Assembly (NCBI GenBank): GCA_017992605.1
Contig: JAGOOG010000003.1
Coordinates: forward strand, 140,161 to 193,518
Reading direction: 5' to 3'
Origin: Deltaproteobacteria bacterium
GTDB lineage: Bacteria; Desulfobacterota; Desulfomonilia; UBA1062
DNA length: 53,358 nt
Shown: positions 34,218-44,682 of the stretch, piece after piece
Numbering within the stretch: the first letter of the stretch is position 1
Layout of the letters: the number at the start of each line of letters is the position of its first letter
Translations under genes and position numbers: made by a program
Notes under the pieces: model-generated
The model's input: the letters and a program-made list of their open reading frames with translations, nothing else
The model's database searches: none
Told to the model about the DNA's origin: nothing

Positions 34218-35906
34218 CTATTTCGTGCCGTGTGACGTGTACATGTCATCGGTCGTGGGCCTGATGTCCTCATCACGCCCCAGACCCTCCAGCACGAGGC
34301 CATCTCTATCGTAGGGGTCCTTCTTGAAATAGATGGTACCGTCCTGCCCAACCTCCACGGTCCAGTACATCAGAAGGATGGTGACGGGTCGCGGCAGCCG
34401 GACCTTCTGGTTTCTTCCAGATTCTGCTGCCTCCTCGATACGGCGCATGTTCCATCGCGACGGATCGTCGAGCAACAGCTCTGCAAGCTCCAGAGGCCTC
34501 TCCACACGTATGCACCCCGAACTGAAGGTCCGGTCCTCTTCTTCGAACAGGGCCTTGCTCGGGGTATCGTGCAGGTACACGAGGTATTCGTTGGGGAAAT
34601 AAATCTTGATCCTGCCGAGTGCACTGTTCTCGCCGGGAGTCTGCCTGAGCATGTACGGGAAAGGCCTGTTCACGTAATTATGCCAGTCGATGGTCTTCGG
34701 ATCCACCGCCTTTCCCCTGTTGTCGATGACCTTCAGGTCCTTTTTCTTCAGGTAGCCGCGATTCTTCAGCAGCTCCGGCAGAATGTCCTTCTGGAAGATT
34801 CCGGGAGGCACAACCCATGCCGGGTTGAACTCGACATGCACTATGGCGGATCTGAGCACCGGCGTGTCGCGATAGGGCTGTCCGACCTGGGCCCTGCTTG
34901 ACCATATCACCATGTTCCCCTGAAGGTAGATGACCCTGAACCCCGCTATGTCGACAAGGACGTATCGCTCATCAAGGTCGATGCCCCGGAGCGCCCACCT
35001 GGCACGCTCGAGGTTGACACGGATCTGGTCTATACGATCTTGGACCGTGACATTCATCGCGGCAATGGTGTTTTTCCCTGCCACGCCGTCCGGTTTCAGC
35101 CCGTGCCTGCCCTGGAATCTCATGACCGCCCGCTCGAGCGCCAGGTCGAAATTCATGGGTTCGGCAGAAGCTTCCGGAAGATCGTCGGTGAGAGCCAGTC
35201 GCCGGCGCAGGGCCTCCACCCTCGGGTCGGCCATGCCTCTTTTCAGTGTCGGTCCTTCGGGGACAGGTTCCCAGCCCCCGCTGGATCTCAGCATGCGGTA
35301 TTCCGCCAGCGCCCATTTCAGACCCTCGTAGTACGAATGGCTGATCTTCAGTTCCCGAATGGTTTTCGTGATGGACGGGCTGCTGATCCTCTGCTCGATG
35401 AATTCCACGGGGTCCGTTTCATCGATCTTGGCGGTCACGTTCCATTGCGGGTGATACGTGACCGGATCTTCCTTGCCGCACATGGAGTGATACGCGAGTC
35501 GTACGAATGCATCGGTGAGGAGCAGGTCAAGGGAAGCGGCCGCCATGGGATCACTGGCAATCCCCCCATCTCGTGCCGTGCTTCGCAGTCGTAGAATCTC
35601 TCGCAGGTGGTAATCATCCGGGTCGAGCCCTTCCAGATAGATCTCGCCTATGGCCCGGATCATCTGGTCTATGGCATCCGAGTTCGTCCAGAACGGCCGG
35701 TAGCTTCTCCGCTCATAGAGCTCCGGTATAACAGAGAAAGTAGAGATCCGGCAGCCGCTGACCTCGATCTCGACGGGGGCCGAAACCTCTTCGAGCATGG
35801 CGCGGATGCCGCCTGCAACGCCATCGTCGAGGGGCAGGGCCAAGCCGAATCCTGCAGGTACGAGGAGAAGGCATAGCAGCATGGACAGAACCGTGATCCT
35901 TGTCAT
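34218..35906 (-). CDS. L,D-transpeptidase of the YcbB (LdtD) type
   Basis: The 562-residue exported protein (signal peptide, residues 1-24) forms 3-3 crosslinks in peptidoglycan or performs related L,D-transpeptidation. Its parts are an N-terminal scaffold, a peptidoglycan-binding domain (FQGRHGLKPDGVAGKNTIAAMN, near residue 270), and the YkuD catalytic domain with HDTPSKALF and TFSSGCIRVERP, where Cys465 is the nucleophile. This is the YcbB domain order, with the usual insert before the active site. A 41-residue extension follows the last conserved strand. A DUF882 cell-wall peptidase gene lies directly upstream on the same strand, so the two probably form a wall-remodelling unit. Confidence 0.93.
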   Translation of the reverse strand: MTRITVLSMLLCLLLVPAGFGLALPLDDGVAGGIRAMLEEVSAPVEIEVSGCRISTFSVIPELYERRSYRPFWTNSDAIDQMIRAIGEIYLEGLDPDDYHLREILRLRSTARDGGIASDPMAAASLDLLLTDAFVRLAYHSMCGKEDPVTYHPQWNVTAKIDETDPVEFIEQRISSPSITKTIRELKISHSYYEGLKWALAEYRMLRSSGGWEPVPEGPTLKRGMADPRVEALRRRLALTDDLPEASAEPMNFDLALERAVMRFQGRHGLKPDGVAGKNTIAAMNVTVQDRIDQIRVNLERARWALRGIDLDERYVLVDIAGFRVIYLQGNMVIWSSRAQVGQPYRDTPVLRSAIVHVEFNPAWVVPPGIFQKDILPELLKNRGYLKKKDLKVIDNRGKAVDPKTIDWHNYVNRPFPYMLRQTPGENSALGRIKIYFPNEYLVYLHDTPSKALFEEEDRTFSSGCIRVERPLELAELLLDDPSRWNMRRIEEAAESGRNQKVRLPRPVTILLMYWTVEVGQDGTIYFKKDPYDRDGLVLEGLGRDEDIRPTTDDMYTSHGTK

Positions 35907-35979
35907 GTTCCCTTCCTTGAATGGGAATCCCCTCGGTAGCTGAGGGCTCTTGTTTTAGAATAACCGGGACGCTGAAGGA

Positions 35980-36564
35980 TTACCAGTACCTGACGCTACC
36001 CACGTCGACGTGCACGAAGCCGGAACGGGGATAATACCCCACCCCGCCGCATTTCAGTGCAACCGCTGTCTCGCGCAGTTCAGAGAGACTCTTGTCCGGC
36101 AGGCAGATATCCGCCGCCATACCCTCCATGTGGAGGCTGTTCTTGGCCACCCCTCTTCCGCACTCGCGAAGGTGCCTGTTGGTGACGGGTGACCGGTATC
36201 CTGAAATGATCTGCAGCATCTCCTGGGAACCCATTCTGCAATGAATCGCGTGCAGGAGATCGAGCAGGCCGGTGTCCATGGGAATGACCTCGTTGGTGCG
36301 GTGGTCACGCATGATTCTGTTGATCTCTGCCAGCGCATCTGGAATGTACCGGCCCCGTGACCAGTACACCTTCTCGAGGCTCTCGCCGGTGTGCTGGTTG
36401 AAGATGGAGAGCGACCGTTGGGATGGCACCATGTTCTTTGCCGCACCCAGGGCAGCCTGAGGGAAGAGGCATCCACACAGGGCCAGTGCACCTGCCTTTA
36501 AGAAGCTGCGGCGGCAAAGCTGCCAGTCAAATTCATGATCATCAACACTATAAGGTTTGTTCAT
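35980..36564 (-). CDS. Tat-exported DUF882 peptidase (YcbK/MepK-like)
   Basis: The 194-residue protein has a twin-arginine signal (CRRSFLKAGALALCG, Arg18-Arg19), and its mature part matches DUF882/M15 zinc peptidases such as MepK, which cuts 3-3 crosslinks in peptidoglycan. The zinc-site motifs are visible: ISGYRSP, SLHMEGMAADI and FVHVDVG. That fits the L,D-transpeptidase gene 73 bases downstream, since one makes and the other cuts the same bond. I chose the ATG at 36564; an upstream ATG at 36585 is possible but lies inside a likely promoter and inverted repeat. Confidence 0.88.
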   Translation of the reverse strand: MNKPYSVDDHEFDWQLCRRSFLKAGALALCGCLFPQAALGAAKNMVPSQRSLSIFNQHTGESLEKVYWSRGRYIPDALAEINRIMRDHRTNEVIPMDTGLLDLLHAIHCRMGSQEMLQIISGYRSPVTNRHLRECGRGVAKNSLHMEGMAADICLPDKSLSELRETAVALKCGGVGYYPRSGFVHVDVGSVRYW

Positions 36565-36610
36565 TATGTACTTGCAGGGGTACATACAGAAACACCCCTT
36601 TTCTTGTCAA
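36565..36610 (-). promoter_or_regulatory. promoter and inverted repeat upstream of the DUF882 gene
   Basis: TTGACA (36610-36605, minus strand) is a perfect -35 box. The inverted repeat TATGTAC (36565-36571) and GTACATA (36580-36586), spaced by eight bases, covers the -10 region and ends directly at the ATG. The repeat could be an operator. The -10 box itself (TATGTA) is weak. Confidence 0.4.
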
Positions 36611-36764
36611 GTTTTTTGGTCTGCTCTGCGGTAGCCTCTGTACGTGTTAAAATCGTCAACCCCCCGAAGACACTTGAGAGAATTACAGAAACGGCATCTT
36701 TCTCAGAGGGCTGTCACCGGGGTCCTCAAGATGGCCAGCCGTGCCGGGCGTCTTTCGGCCTGCA

Positions 36765-36793
36765 TTGACAATCAGGCACGCTTTGCCTATATT
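36765..36793 (+). promoter_or_regulatory. strong sigma-70 type promoter of htpX
   Basis: TTGACA (36765-36770, perfect) and TATATT (36788-36793, 5 of 6) are exactly 17 bases apart. They lie 87 bases before the htpX start codon. No heat-shock sigma-32 boxes were seen. The rest of the 315-base gap 36565-36879 holds only the DUF882 promoter. Confidence 0.75.
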
Positions 36794-36879
36794 CACGGAT
36801 AATCGGAAGATCACCGAAGATTCGAGCGAGACAACTCGTACCGGGCTCCTGCTTCGGGCCTGACATAGTGGAGGTTCCC

Positions 36880-37767
36880 ATGTTCAAGAGAGTAATGCTC
36901 TTCGTCATCACCAACCTGGCAATCGTGTTCGTGCTCAGCATCGTGCTCCACCTGCTCGGGGTGGGAAGAATCCTCGATGAGAAGGGCATAGGGCTCGATA
37001 TATCCAACCTCGTCGTCTTTGCCGCCGTCTTCGGTTTCGGAGGTTCGCTCATATCCCTTGCCATCTCGAAGTGGACCGCCAAGCGCCTCACCGGTGCCCG
37101 GGTGATCACATCCCCTGCAAGCGAGGTTGAAACATGGCTTGTGCAGACTGTTCACAGGCATGCCGACCGTGCAGGCATAGCCATGCCGGAGGTCGCGATC
37201 TATGACGCCCCGGACATGAACGCCTTTGCCACGGGAATGCGCCGGAACAGCGCCCTGGTGGCGGTGAGCACCGGCCTGCTGCGCTCCATGAACCGGGACG
37301 ATGTCGAGGCGGTCCTGGCCCACGAGGTGAGCCACGTGGCCAACGGTGACATGATAACCCTGGCCCTGGTCCAGGGTGTGGTCAACACCTTCGTGATCGT
37401 GCTCTCCCGGGTGGCGGGTTTCCTGGTGGACCGCGTCGTGTTCAAGACCGAGCGCGGTCACGGCCCGGCCTTCATCATCACCACGCTCGTCGCCCAGGTG
37501 GTATTCGGCATTCTGGCCAGCATCATCGTGTTCTGGTTCAGCCGTCACCGGGAGTTCCGTGCAGATGCAGGCGGAGCGGATCTGGCCGGGAGGGAAAAGA
37601 TGATTTCCGCCCTCGAACGGCTCAAGCTTTCCGTGAACCAGCCCCACCTGCCTGACCAGATGGCGGCCTTCGGCATCTCCGGGAACATGAAGCGTGGCCT
37701 GACCAGGCTCTTCATGACCCATCCGCCCCTCGAAGAGCGTATCGAGGCCCTCAGGGCCGGCCGGTAA
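36880..37767 (+). CDS. htpX: Zinc metalloprotease HtpX
   Basis: HtpX is an inner-membrane M48 protease that degrades damaged membrane proteins. The 295-residue protein has four hydrophobic segments, two at the N-terminus (about residues 5-28 and 43-62) and two around residues 158-205, and the zinc motif HEVSH at residues 148-152, with the third ligand Glu in [19 protein letters not shown] before the active site is also conserved. GTGGAGG five bases before the ATG at 36880 fixes the start. A strong promoter stands upstream. A small unknown gene follows 22 bases later. Confidence 0.96.
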   Translation: MFKRVMLFVITNLAIVFVLSIVLHLLGVGRILDEKGIGLDISNLVVFAAVFGFGGSLISLAISKWTAKRLTGARVITSPASEVETWLVQTVHRHADRAGIAMPEVAIYDAPDMNAFATGMRRNSALVAVSTGLLRSMNRDDVEAVLAHEVSHVANGDMITLALVQGVVNTFVIVLSRVAGFLVDRVVFKTERGHGPAFIITTLVAQVVFGILASIIVFWFSRHREFRADAGGADLAGREKMISALERLKLSVNQPHLPDQMAAFGISGNMKRGLTRLFMTHPPLEERIEALRAGR

Positions 37768-37788
37768 TCCCCGTGGCACGGTAGTCAT

Positions 37789-38340
37789 GTGAGCACACAG
37801 CCACTGCGCCTTCCCCGGATGGTCGAATCGGACCCGCGGTTCTCCGGGATCATCCATATGCTGACCGCGGACACCCGGTTGCTGTGGCCGGGTGGCGAGG
37901 TGGCGGTCCCGGTGATCACACTCGACGGTGCGCTTGCAACGGCCCTGCGCCATGCGTGTAGCATCGGCACGATTGTTCGTGGCCTGGAAGACGCCCGGCG
38001 TCGTCTCGCCGATGAATCCCGCGGCCTCGTCCTGGCTGACCGCCGGAGCGGCGCGCAGCGCGGCTCGCGCGTTTCACGCCTGCTCCTGGTTACCCAAGAC
38101 GGGTCCGATCGCTTCTATCGCGCCGTGGAGTCGCTCGTTCGCAAGCATGGTCCCCGTGTCCTCGCAGCGCGTCTCGAGACGGACGCAGCCACCCTGGGAG
38201 CGCTCCTTTTCGGCCCCGGCAGGATTGCCCGGCTGGTCATGATCGAACGCAAGGTCGCGCTCGGCGAGGTCCTCCTCGCCCTGGCGGAGCAGGATGGACA
38301 GGCAGCGTCCGGTTCTGCCCCGGACACGAACCGTTCGTAG
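37789..38340 (+). CDS. Hypothetical protein, unknown family
   Basis: I do not recognise this 183-residue protein. It is Arg-, Leu- and Ala-rich, cytoplasmic by composition, with no signal peptide or membrane helix. A hydrophobic strand LLLVTQDGSDRFYRAVESLV near residue 105 and an ALGEVLLALAEQ helix near the end suggest an alpha/beta fold. It starts at GTG, and there is no clear ribosome site. Codon use has more rare CGC/CGT Arg codons than the neighbours, which hints at a different origin. It sits between htpX and lepA on the same strand. Confidence 0.5.
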   Translation: MSTQPLRLPRMVESDPRFSGIIHMLTADTRLLWPGGEVAVPVITLDGALATALRHACSIGTIVRGLEDARRRLADESRGLVLADRRSGAQRGSRVSRLLLVTQDGSDRFYRAVESLVRKHGPRVLAARLETDAATLGALLFGPGRIARLVMIERKVALGEVLLALAEQDGQAASGSAPDTNRS

Positions 38341-38382
38341 TGCCCTCCATGAATCGCCCCCCCCCCCGCTTCGATGGAGCCA

Positions 38383-38411
38383 TTGACAAATTGCTCGGCA
38401 TCGAATAGGAC
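38383..38411 (+). promoter_or_regulatory. possible promoter of lepA
   Basis: TTGACA (38383-38388) is a perfect -35 box. TAGGAC stands 17 bases on at 38406-38411 and matches the -10 consensus at only three positions. A run of 11 C (38357-38367) flanked by short complementary arms lies just upstream. Confidence 0.35.
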
Positions 38412-38510
38412 AGCCAAGCGGCGGGGTGATCCGGCATCATTCCCGGGAAACACGGTTTCCCCAGCGGGCGGAGACCATGAACCCGCTAGGGGGGATCTCA
38501 CAGGACCAGT

Positions 38511-40310
38511 ATGGAGAACGTTCGCAACTTCAGCATCATCGCCCATATCGACCACGGGAAATCCACCCTGGCGGACCGCCTGATCCAGCGGACCGGTGTC
38601 TGCGACACCCGGACCTTCAAGGACCAGATGCTCGATACCATGGACATCGAGCGGGAACGGGGCATAACCATCAAGAGTCAGGCCATTTCGCTGCCCTACC
38701 AGGCGCGGGATGGAAAGGCCTACACCCTCAATCTCATCGACACCCCGGGGCATGTGGATTTCTCCTACGAGGTGTCCCGGTCGCTGGCCTCCTGCGAGGG
38801 GGTCCTGCTGCTCATCGATGCGGCACAGGGCGTGCAGGCCCAGACGCTGGCCAACCTCTACCTCGCCCTGGAACACGACCTCGAGGTCGTCCCCGTCATC
38901 AACAAGATCGACCTCCCCTCGGCCGACGTGGAGCGTGTTATCGCCCAGATCGACACCGAACTCGGGCTTGACCCGGAAACCCACCTGGCATGCTCCGCCA
39001 AGGTCGGCACGGGAATCGATGACATCCTGGAGGCCATTGTGGAGCGGATCCCTCCCCCGAAGGGAGACCCCGACTCCCCACTGGCGGCGCTGATCTTCGA
39101 TGCACAGTATGACTCCTTCCGGGGTACCGTCATCCACTGCCGTGTCTTCGAGGGCTCCGTCAAGGCGGGTGACACCATCAGATTCATGTTCAACGATGCC
39201 GTGTATCGTGTGGAGGAGGTCGGCCTGTTCGGACTGACCAGGATAAAGGGCGACCGCCTCAGCGCGGGTGAGGTTGGTTACATCATAGCCGGCGTGAAGA
39301 CGGTCTCCAGCGTGAGCATCGGCGACACCATCACCCTGCACGAGAGACCCTGTGGCGGGCCTTTGCCGGGCTTCAAGGAGGTGAAGCCCGTGGTGTTCGC
39401 ATCCATCTATCCCATCGCGTCCGACGACTACGAAGACGTGGCCGAGGCCTTGGAAAAGTACAAGCTCAACGACGCGGCCTTCATCTACGAGAAGGACTCC
39501 TCGGTCGCCCTGGGCCAGGGCTTCCGGTGCGGATTCCTGGGCCTGCTGCACCTGGACATCGTACAGGAGCGCCTTGAACGCGAGTACGACCTGTCCATCA
39601 TCCTGTCCGTGCCGAGCGTCCGCTACAAATTCATCCTCAAGGACGGGACCGAACTCTTCGTGGACAATCCCGCCCATTACCCCAACCCCATGTCAATCGA
39701 GGGCTCGGAGGAACCGTACATCAGGGCATCCATGATGATGCCGGACAGGTACCTGGGCCCGGTCATGAGCCTCTGCATCGAGAAGCGGGGCGTGAACTCC
39801 AACATGCACTACACGAGCCCGGGCAGGGTGGAACTTACCTATGAGATGCCGCTGGCCGAGGTGATCTTCGACTTCTACGACCGGTTCAAGTCCATGACCC
39901 AGGGATACGGGTCCTTCGACTATGACCTCATCGATTACCGCCCGAGCAACCTGGTACTGCTGGACATACTGGTCAACGGCGAGAAGGTCGACGCCCTGTC
40001 CCAGATCGTGCACCGCGACCGGGCCCGTGCCCGCGGAGTCCAGGCATGCGACCGCCTGAAGGACGAGATCCCCCGTCAGATGTACAAGATCGCCATCCAG
40101 GGCGCCATCGGCGGAGAGATCATTTCACGCTCCACTGTTTCGGCCTTCCGCAAGGACGTCACGGCCAAGTGCTACGGCGGGGACATCACGCGCAAGCGCA
40201 AGCTCTTGGAAAAGCAGAAAAAGGGCAAGAAAAGGATGAAGATGATCGGCTCGGTGAGCATCCCCCAGAGCGCCTTCCTGGCCGTGCTGAAATCCGACAC
40301 GGACTCATGA
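38511..40310 (+). CDS. lepA: Elongation factor 4 (LepA)
   Basis: LepA is a ribosomal GTPase that acts on stalled or back-translocated ribosomes and on initiation. The 599-residue protein has all GTPase motifs: AHIDHGKSTL (11-20), the switch DTMDIERERGITIKS, DTPGHVDFSYEV and NKIDLP. It ends in the LepA-specific C-terminal domain with a basic run of KRKLLEKQKKGKKRMK. Its stop codon overlaps the hemW start (ATGA), so the pair is translationally coupled. Length is as in other bacteria. Confidence 0.98.
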   Translation: MENVRNFSIIAHIDHGKSTLADRLIQRTGVCDTRTFKDQMLDTMDIERERGITIKSQAISLPYQARDGKAYTLNLIDTPGHVDFSYEVSRSLASCEGVLLLIDAAQGVQAQTLANLYLALEHDLEVVPVINKIDLPSADVERVIAQIDTELGLDPETHLACSAKVGTGIDDILEAIVERIPPPKGDPDSPLAALIFDAQYDSFRGTVIHCRVFEGSVKAGDTIRFMFNDAVYRVEEVGLFGLTRIKGDRLSAGEVGYIIAGVKTVSSVSIGDTITLHERPCGGPLPGFKEVKPVVFASIYPIASDDYEDVAEALEKYKLNDAAFIYEKDSSVALGQGFRCGFLGLLHLDIVQERLEREYDLSIILSVPSVRYKFILKDGTELFVDNPAHYPNPMSIEGSEEPYIRASMMMPDRYLGPVMSLCIEKRGVNSNMHYTSPGRVELTYEMPLAEVIFDFYDRFKSMTQGYGSFDYDLIDYRPSNLVLLDILVNGEKVDALSQIVHRDRARARGVQACDRLKDEIPRQMYKIAIQGAIGGEIISRSTVSAFRKDVTAKCYGGDITRKRKLLEKQKKGKKRMKMIGSVSIPQSAFLAVLKSDTDS

Positions 40311-41443
40311 TGCCGACAGAAAACCCTGCAGCGGGCCTCTATGTCCATGTCCCGTTTTGTGCGTCACGCTGCTCCTACTGTGATTTCTTCTCTTCAACGG
40401 ATACGGAGTCCATTGATGCCTTCGTCGACGCACTGCTCTGCGAGGCCGGTACATGGACCGATGCGTTCAGGAATTTTGACACGGTCTACATCGGCGGCGG
40501 CACCCCGTCCCTGCTCTCTCCAAAACGTCTCGAGACGGTCCTGGACCGGGTATGCCACGTCTTCACCCTCCTGCCCGGCACAGAGATCACCATCGAGATC
40601 AATCCGGCAGACTGGGGGAGAGAGGAGCTCACCGTTGCGCGAGACCTGGGCATCAACCGGATCTCCATGGGCGTCCAGTCGTTCAATGATGACGAGCTGT
40701 CGTTCATGGGCCGGCGTCACAGCGGCAAGGAGGCCCTTCGCACCATCGAGGATGCCGTGGCGGCAGGCTTCGGCAATCTGAGCATCGACCTCATCTATGC
40801 CCTGCCCGGGCAGCGGTACAGCCAATGGCAGGCATCCCTCGAGCGAGCCCTGACCTTCGCGCCATCGCATCTCTCGTGCTACGAGCTGGAGATCAAACGG
40901 GGCACCCCGCTCGGAGACCGGTATCACGGGGGAGAGCTGCCGCTCCTCACGGAAGAGTCTCGAAGAGATTTCTTCCTGAGGACGTCCGAGTTCCTGGAAG
41001 GTGCAGGGTACGTCCACTACGAGATCTCCAACTTTGCCAGGTCCATGGAGAGGGCTTCGCGACACAACCAGAAATACTGGGACCACTCCCCCTACCTGGG
41101 CCTCGGGCCGTCCGCCCACTCATACTCGAACGGGAAAAGATGGTGGAACCATGCCTCGGTCACGGACTACATCCTCGACTGTGGAAAAGGAATCCGTCCT
41201 GTCGCTCAATCGGAGACCCTGGACATGGACCAGCTGCGGCTGGAGGCCCTGTTCCTCGGTCTCAGAACCGGGAAGGGGATAGACCTTCACCGGTATCGTC
41301 ACCGCTATGGCCGCGACCTCCTGGCGGAAAAGGGCCCTCTCCTCGCAGAGTTCCGCAGGGCAGGCCTCATCGAGATGAACGGCACCGTCGTCCGCCCCAC
41401 CAGGGCCGGCATGGCCGTAGCGGACAGCCTGGCCTTGCTGTAG
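40307..41443 (+). CDS. hemW: Radical SAM heme chaperone HemW
   Basis: The 378-residue protein has the radical SAM site Cys18, Cys22 and Cys25 in CASRCSYCDF, then YIGGGTPSLL and NRISMGVQSFNDDEL, the HemW/HemN pattern. It lacks the fourth Cys of the true coproporphyrinogen dehydrogenase HemN motif (CxxxCxxCxC), which marks HemW, a protein that binds heme and delivers it to respiratory enzymes. It begins at the ATG overlapping the lepA stop; a second ATG follows at once. The lepA-hemW order is common. The gene ends at a convergent hairpin. Confidence 0.92.
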   Translation: MMPTENPAAGLYVHVPFCASRCSYCDFFSSTDTESIDAFVDALLCEAGTWTDAFRNFDTVYIGGGTPSLLSPKRLETVLDRVCHVFTLLPGTEITIEINPADWGREELTVARDLGINRISMGVQSFNDDELSFMGRRHSGKEALRTIEDAVAAGFGNLSIDLIYALPGQRYSQWQASLERALTFAPSHLSCYELEIKRGTPLGDRYHGGELPLLTEESRRDFFLRTSEFLEGAGYVHYEISNFARSMERASRHNQKYWDHSPYLGLGPSAHSYSNGKRWWNHASVTDYILDCGKGIRPVAQSETLDMDQLRLEALFLGLRTGKGIDLHRYRHRYGRDLLAEKGPLLAEFRRAGLIEMNGTVVRPTRAGMAVADSLALL

Positions 41444-41464
41444 ATGCATGAATGCCCATCCTGG

Positions 41465-41521
41465 CCGGTGCCCCGGTTGAACGACAGGGGTTTGTCACCC
41501 CCGGGAACACCGGGGCACCGG
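41465..41521. terminator. 13-bp hairpin between convergent hemW and DUF853 genes
   Basis: CCGGTGCCCCGGT (41465-41477) and its exact reverse complement (41509-41521) bracket a smaller GGGG/CCCC hairpin. It stands eight bases from the end of the DUF853 gene. No U-tract is present, so termination strength is uncertain. Confidence 0.6.
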
Positions 41522-41528
41522 GACGGTG

Positions 41529-42989
<1,461 letters not shown>

Positions 42990-43006
42990 ACCTGTCCTGT
43001 CTCCTT

Positions 43007-43765
43007 TCAGTCGGTTTTCTTGAAGAGTTCAGAATAAATGAGCGCCTGGTTGCGGTTCTCGACACCCAAGGCCTGCTCCAGGCCGCCGATGTCCATGTTG
43101 ATGTTGATGGCCTCCTTGGTCAGGTGCAGTCCTGCCGGGTTCTTGCCGTTCATGGTGCGGGCGAGCTCCAATGCCGCGTTCATGAGATCGTCCCGCTCCA
43201 CCATGCGGCTGGCGAATCCGAGGTCCATAGCCTCCTTGGCCGACATGAAATTGCCGGTGAGCATGAATTCGTAAGCCCGCCCCGCCCCTATCATGCGGGG
43301 AAGGAAGTAGCTGCATGCCATGTCCGCACCCCCGAACCCGATGTTGATGTACGCCGCCGAGAAGCGGGCATCCATGGCGATGATGCGCACATCGGACGAC
43401 AGCGCGAAGCTGAAACCGATCCCCGCCGCTGCGCCGTGGACCATGCAGACGATGACTTGGGGGACCTGCCTCATCTTCAGCATCAGCCTGCCCATGCGGC
43501 ACTGGGCGTGGTAGAACTGGTGCGAGTTCATGTGCTCCTGGATCTGCATGGCCTCCTTCATATCAAGGCCTGCGCAGAACCCCTTGTCCCCGCTGCCTCT
43601 GAGCAAGATCACGCGGGTGTCCACATCGTTCTCCCTCTCGGACCAGCAGTGCTCCAGCTCCTCCATCATGCGCTGGCTGACCGCATTGTAGGTGTTCGGC
43701 CGGTTGAGCGTGAGCATGCCGATCCCGGGCTCCAAAGTCTCGTACACGATGGTTTCATAGCGCAT
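43007..43765 (-). CDS. Enoyl-CoA hydratase/isomerase family protein lacking both catalytic Glu
   Basis: The 252-residue protein has the crotonase layout: [11 protein letters not shown] near residue 20, the oxyanion segment [10 protein letters not shown] near residue 63, and [18 protein letters not shown] near residue 110. Where hydratases have Glu in GG-x-E, it has Ser (GIGFSFA), and the second Glu site reads INIGFGGAD. The active site is thus not that of a normal hydratase. Isomerase, hydrolase or dehalogenase chemistry is possible. It is divergent from the GntR-led glycyl radical operon and may be controlled with it. Confidence 0.88.
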   Translation of the reverse strand: MRYETIVYETLEPGIGMLTLNRPNTYNAVSQRMMEELEHCWSERENDVDTRVILLRGSGDKGFCAGLDMKEAMQIQEHMNSHQFYHAQCRMGRLMLKMRQVPQVIVCMVHGAAAGIGFSFALSSDVRIIAMDARFSAAYINIGFGGADMACSYFLPRMIGAGRAYEFMLTGNFMSAKEAMDLGFASRMVERDDLMNAALELARTMNGKNPAGLHLTKEAININMDIGGLEQALGVENRNQALIYSELFKKTD

Positions 43766-43872
43766 GCGGACACCCCCCCCTGAACCACATCATTCATGCA
43801 TAGTATACCCTCAGAAGGCATGGAGTAAACATGTATGCTCCTGGGAGGCTTCGGTTCGTGCAAACTTCCCCC

Positions 43873-43918
43873 TTGCCCGGGTAATGCAAAAGGTATATAT
43901 TGTCAGCTGGCTATACCA
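43873..43918 (+). promoter_or_regulatory. promoter and candidate operator of the GntR gene
   Basis: TTGCCC (43873-43878) and TATATT (43896-43901) are 17 bases apart. The palindrome TGGCTATACCA (43908-43918) lies at the expected start of transcription. Short TGG-x-CCA palindromes suit FadR-type GntR repressors, so the regulator may control its own operon here. The promoter position also excludes a start codon at 43900. Confidence 0.5.
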
Positions 43919-43944
43919 CCAGCCATGCAAGCAAGGGGGAACCA

Positions 43945-44679
43945 TTGAAAGACATCCTGAGGCCTCTCAAGGCAGACAGTCTGGTGGAGGTCTTCATCTC
44001 CCGGTTCGAAGACCTCATCCTCACCGGAAAAGTGGCCATCGGCGAGAAGCTCCCCTCGGAACGCGAACTCGCCCTCCAGCTCGGAGTGAGCCGCCCTGTG
44101 GTGCACGAAGGTCTCATCGACCTGGCTGCCAAGGGGCTTGTCACCATGAAGCCCAGGGTGGGCACCGTGGTGAGCGACTACCGGAGGGAAGGGTCGCTTG
44201 CCATCCTGAACTCCATCATCAATTACCAGCAGGGCGGGCTCGACGAACGGCTTCTCTCGAGCCTGCTCGCCATCCGTGAGCTCGTGGAGACCGAGACGAC
44301 CCGTCTGGCGGCGCAGAACCGCACCACAGAGCACCTCGATGAGCTCCAGGCCATCGCCCAGGCCGAAGAGAAGGCGAGCCCGAGAGACCTCGCGACCGTG
44401 ACCCGGCTCGATTTCTCTTTTCACCACGCCATCGGCATGGCGTCGGGCAATCTCATCTACCCGCTGCTCATCAACTCGTTCAAGCCTGTATACATGAACT
44501 TCACGAGCCTGTTTTTCTCCGACCCGTCCATGCTGCCCGAGACGGTCAGGTTCCACCGGCGGCTTGTTCAAGCTATCCAGGACAGGGATACCCAACAGGC
44601 AGGGTCTGTCATGCACGAGACGCTTATGCATGGGGAGCGCCATCTGAGACGGATCCTCGCCGAGGCACAGAGGAGGTAG
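43945..44679 (+). CDS. FadR/GntR family transcriptional regulator
   Basis: The 244-residue protein has an N-terminal winged helix-turn-helix (KLPSERELALQLGVSRPVVHEGLIDLAAKGLV, about residues 38-68) followed by the helical FCD ligand-binding domain, in which LDFSFHHAI supplies the usual Asp and His metal or ligand residues. FadR-type regulators usually sense a small organic acid or acyl-CoA. It begins at TTG, behind AAGGGGG. The glycyl radical enzyme gene starts four bases after its stop, so the two are in one transcript and the regulator most likely responds to the operon's substrate. Confidence 0.9.
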   Translation: MKDILRPLKADSLVEVFISRFEDLILTGKVAIGEKLPSERELALQLGVSRPVVHEGLIDLAAKGLVTMKPRVGTVVSDYRREGSLAILNSIINYQQGGLDERLLSSLLAIRELVETETTRLAAQNRTTEHLDELQAIAQAEEKASPRDLATVTRLDFSFHHAIGMASGNLIYPLLINSFKPVYMNFTSLFFSDPSMLPETVRFHRRLVQAIQDRDTQQAGSVMHETLMHGERHLRRILAEAQRR

Positions 44680-44682
44680 GCC

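Noticed and set aside
38357-38367. Run of 11 C upstream of lepA as a phase-variation switch
   Set aside because: It lies outside any reading frame and not between the -35 and -10 boxes, and lepA is a housekeeping gene. Length variation here would have no clear effect.
38115-39677. 520-codon open frame antisense to lepA
   Set aside because: lepA is certain on the plus strand; the antisense product has no motif and a shadow composition.
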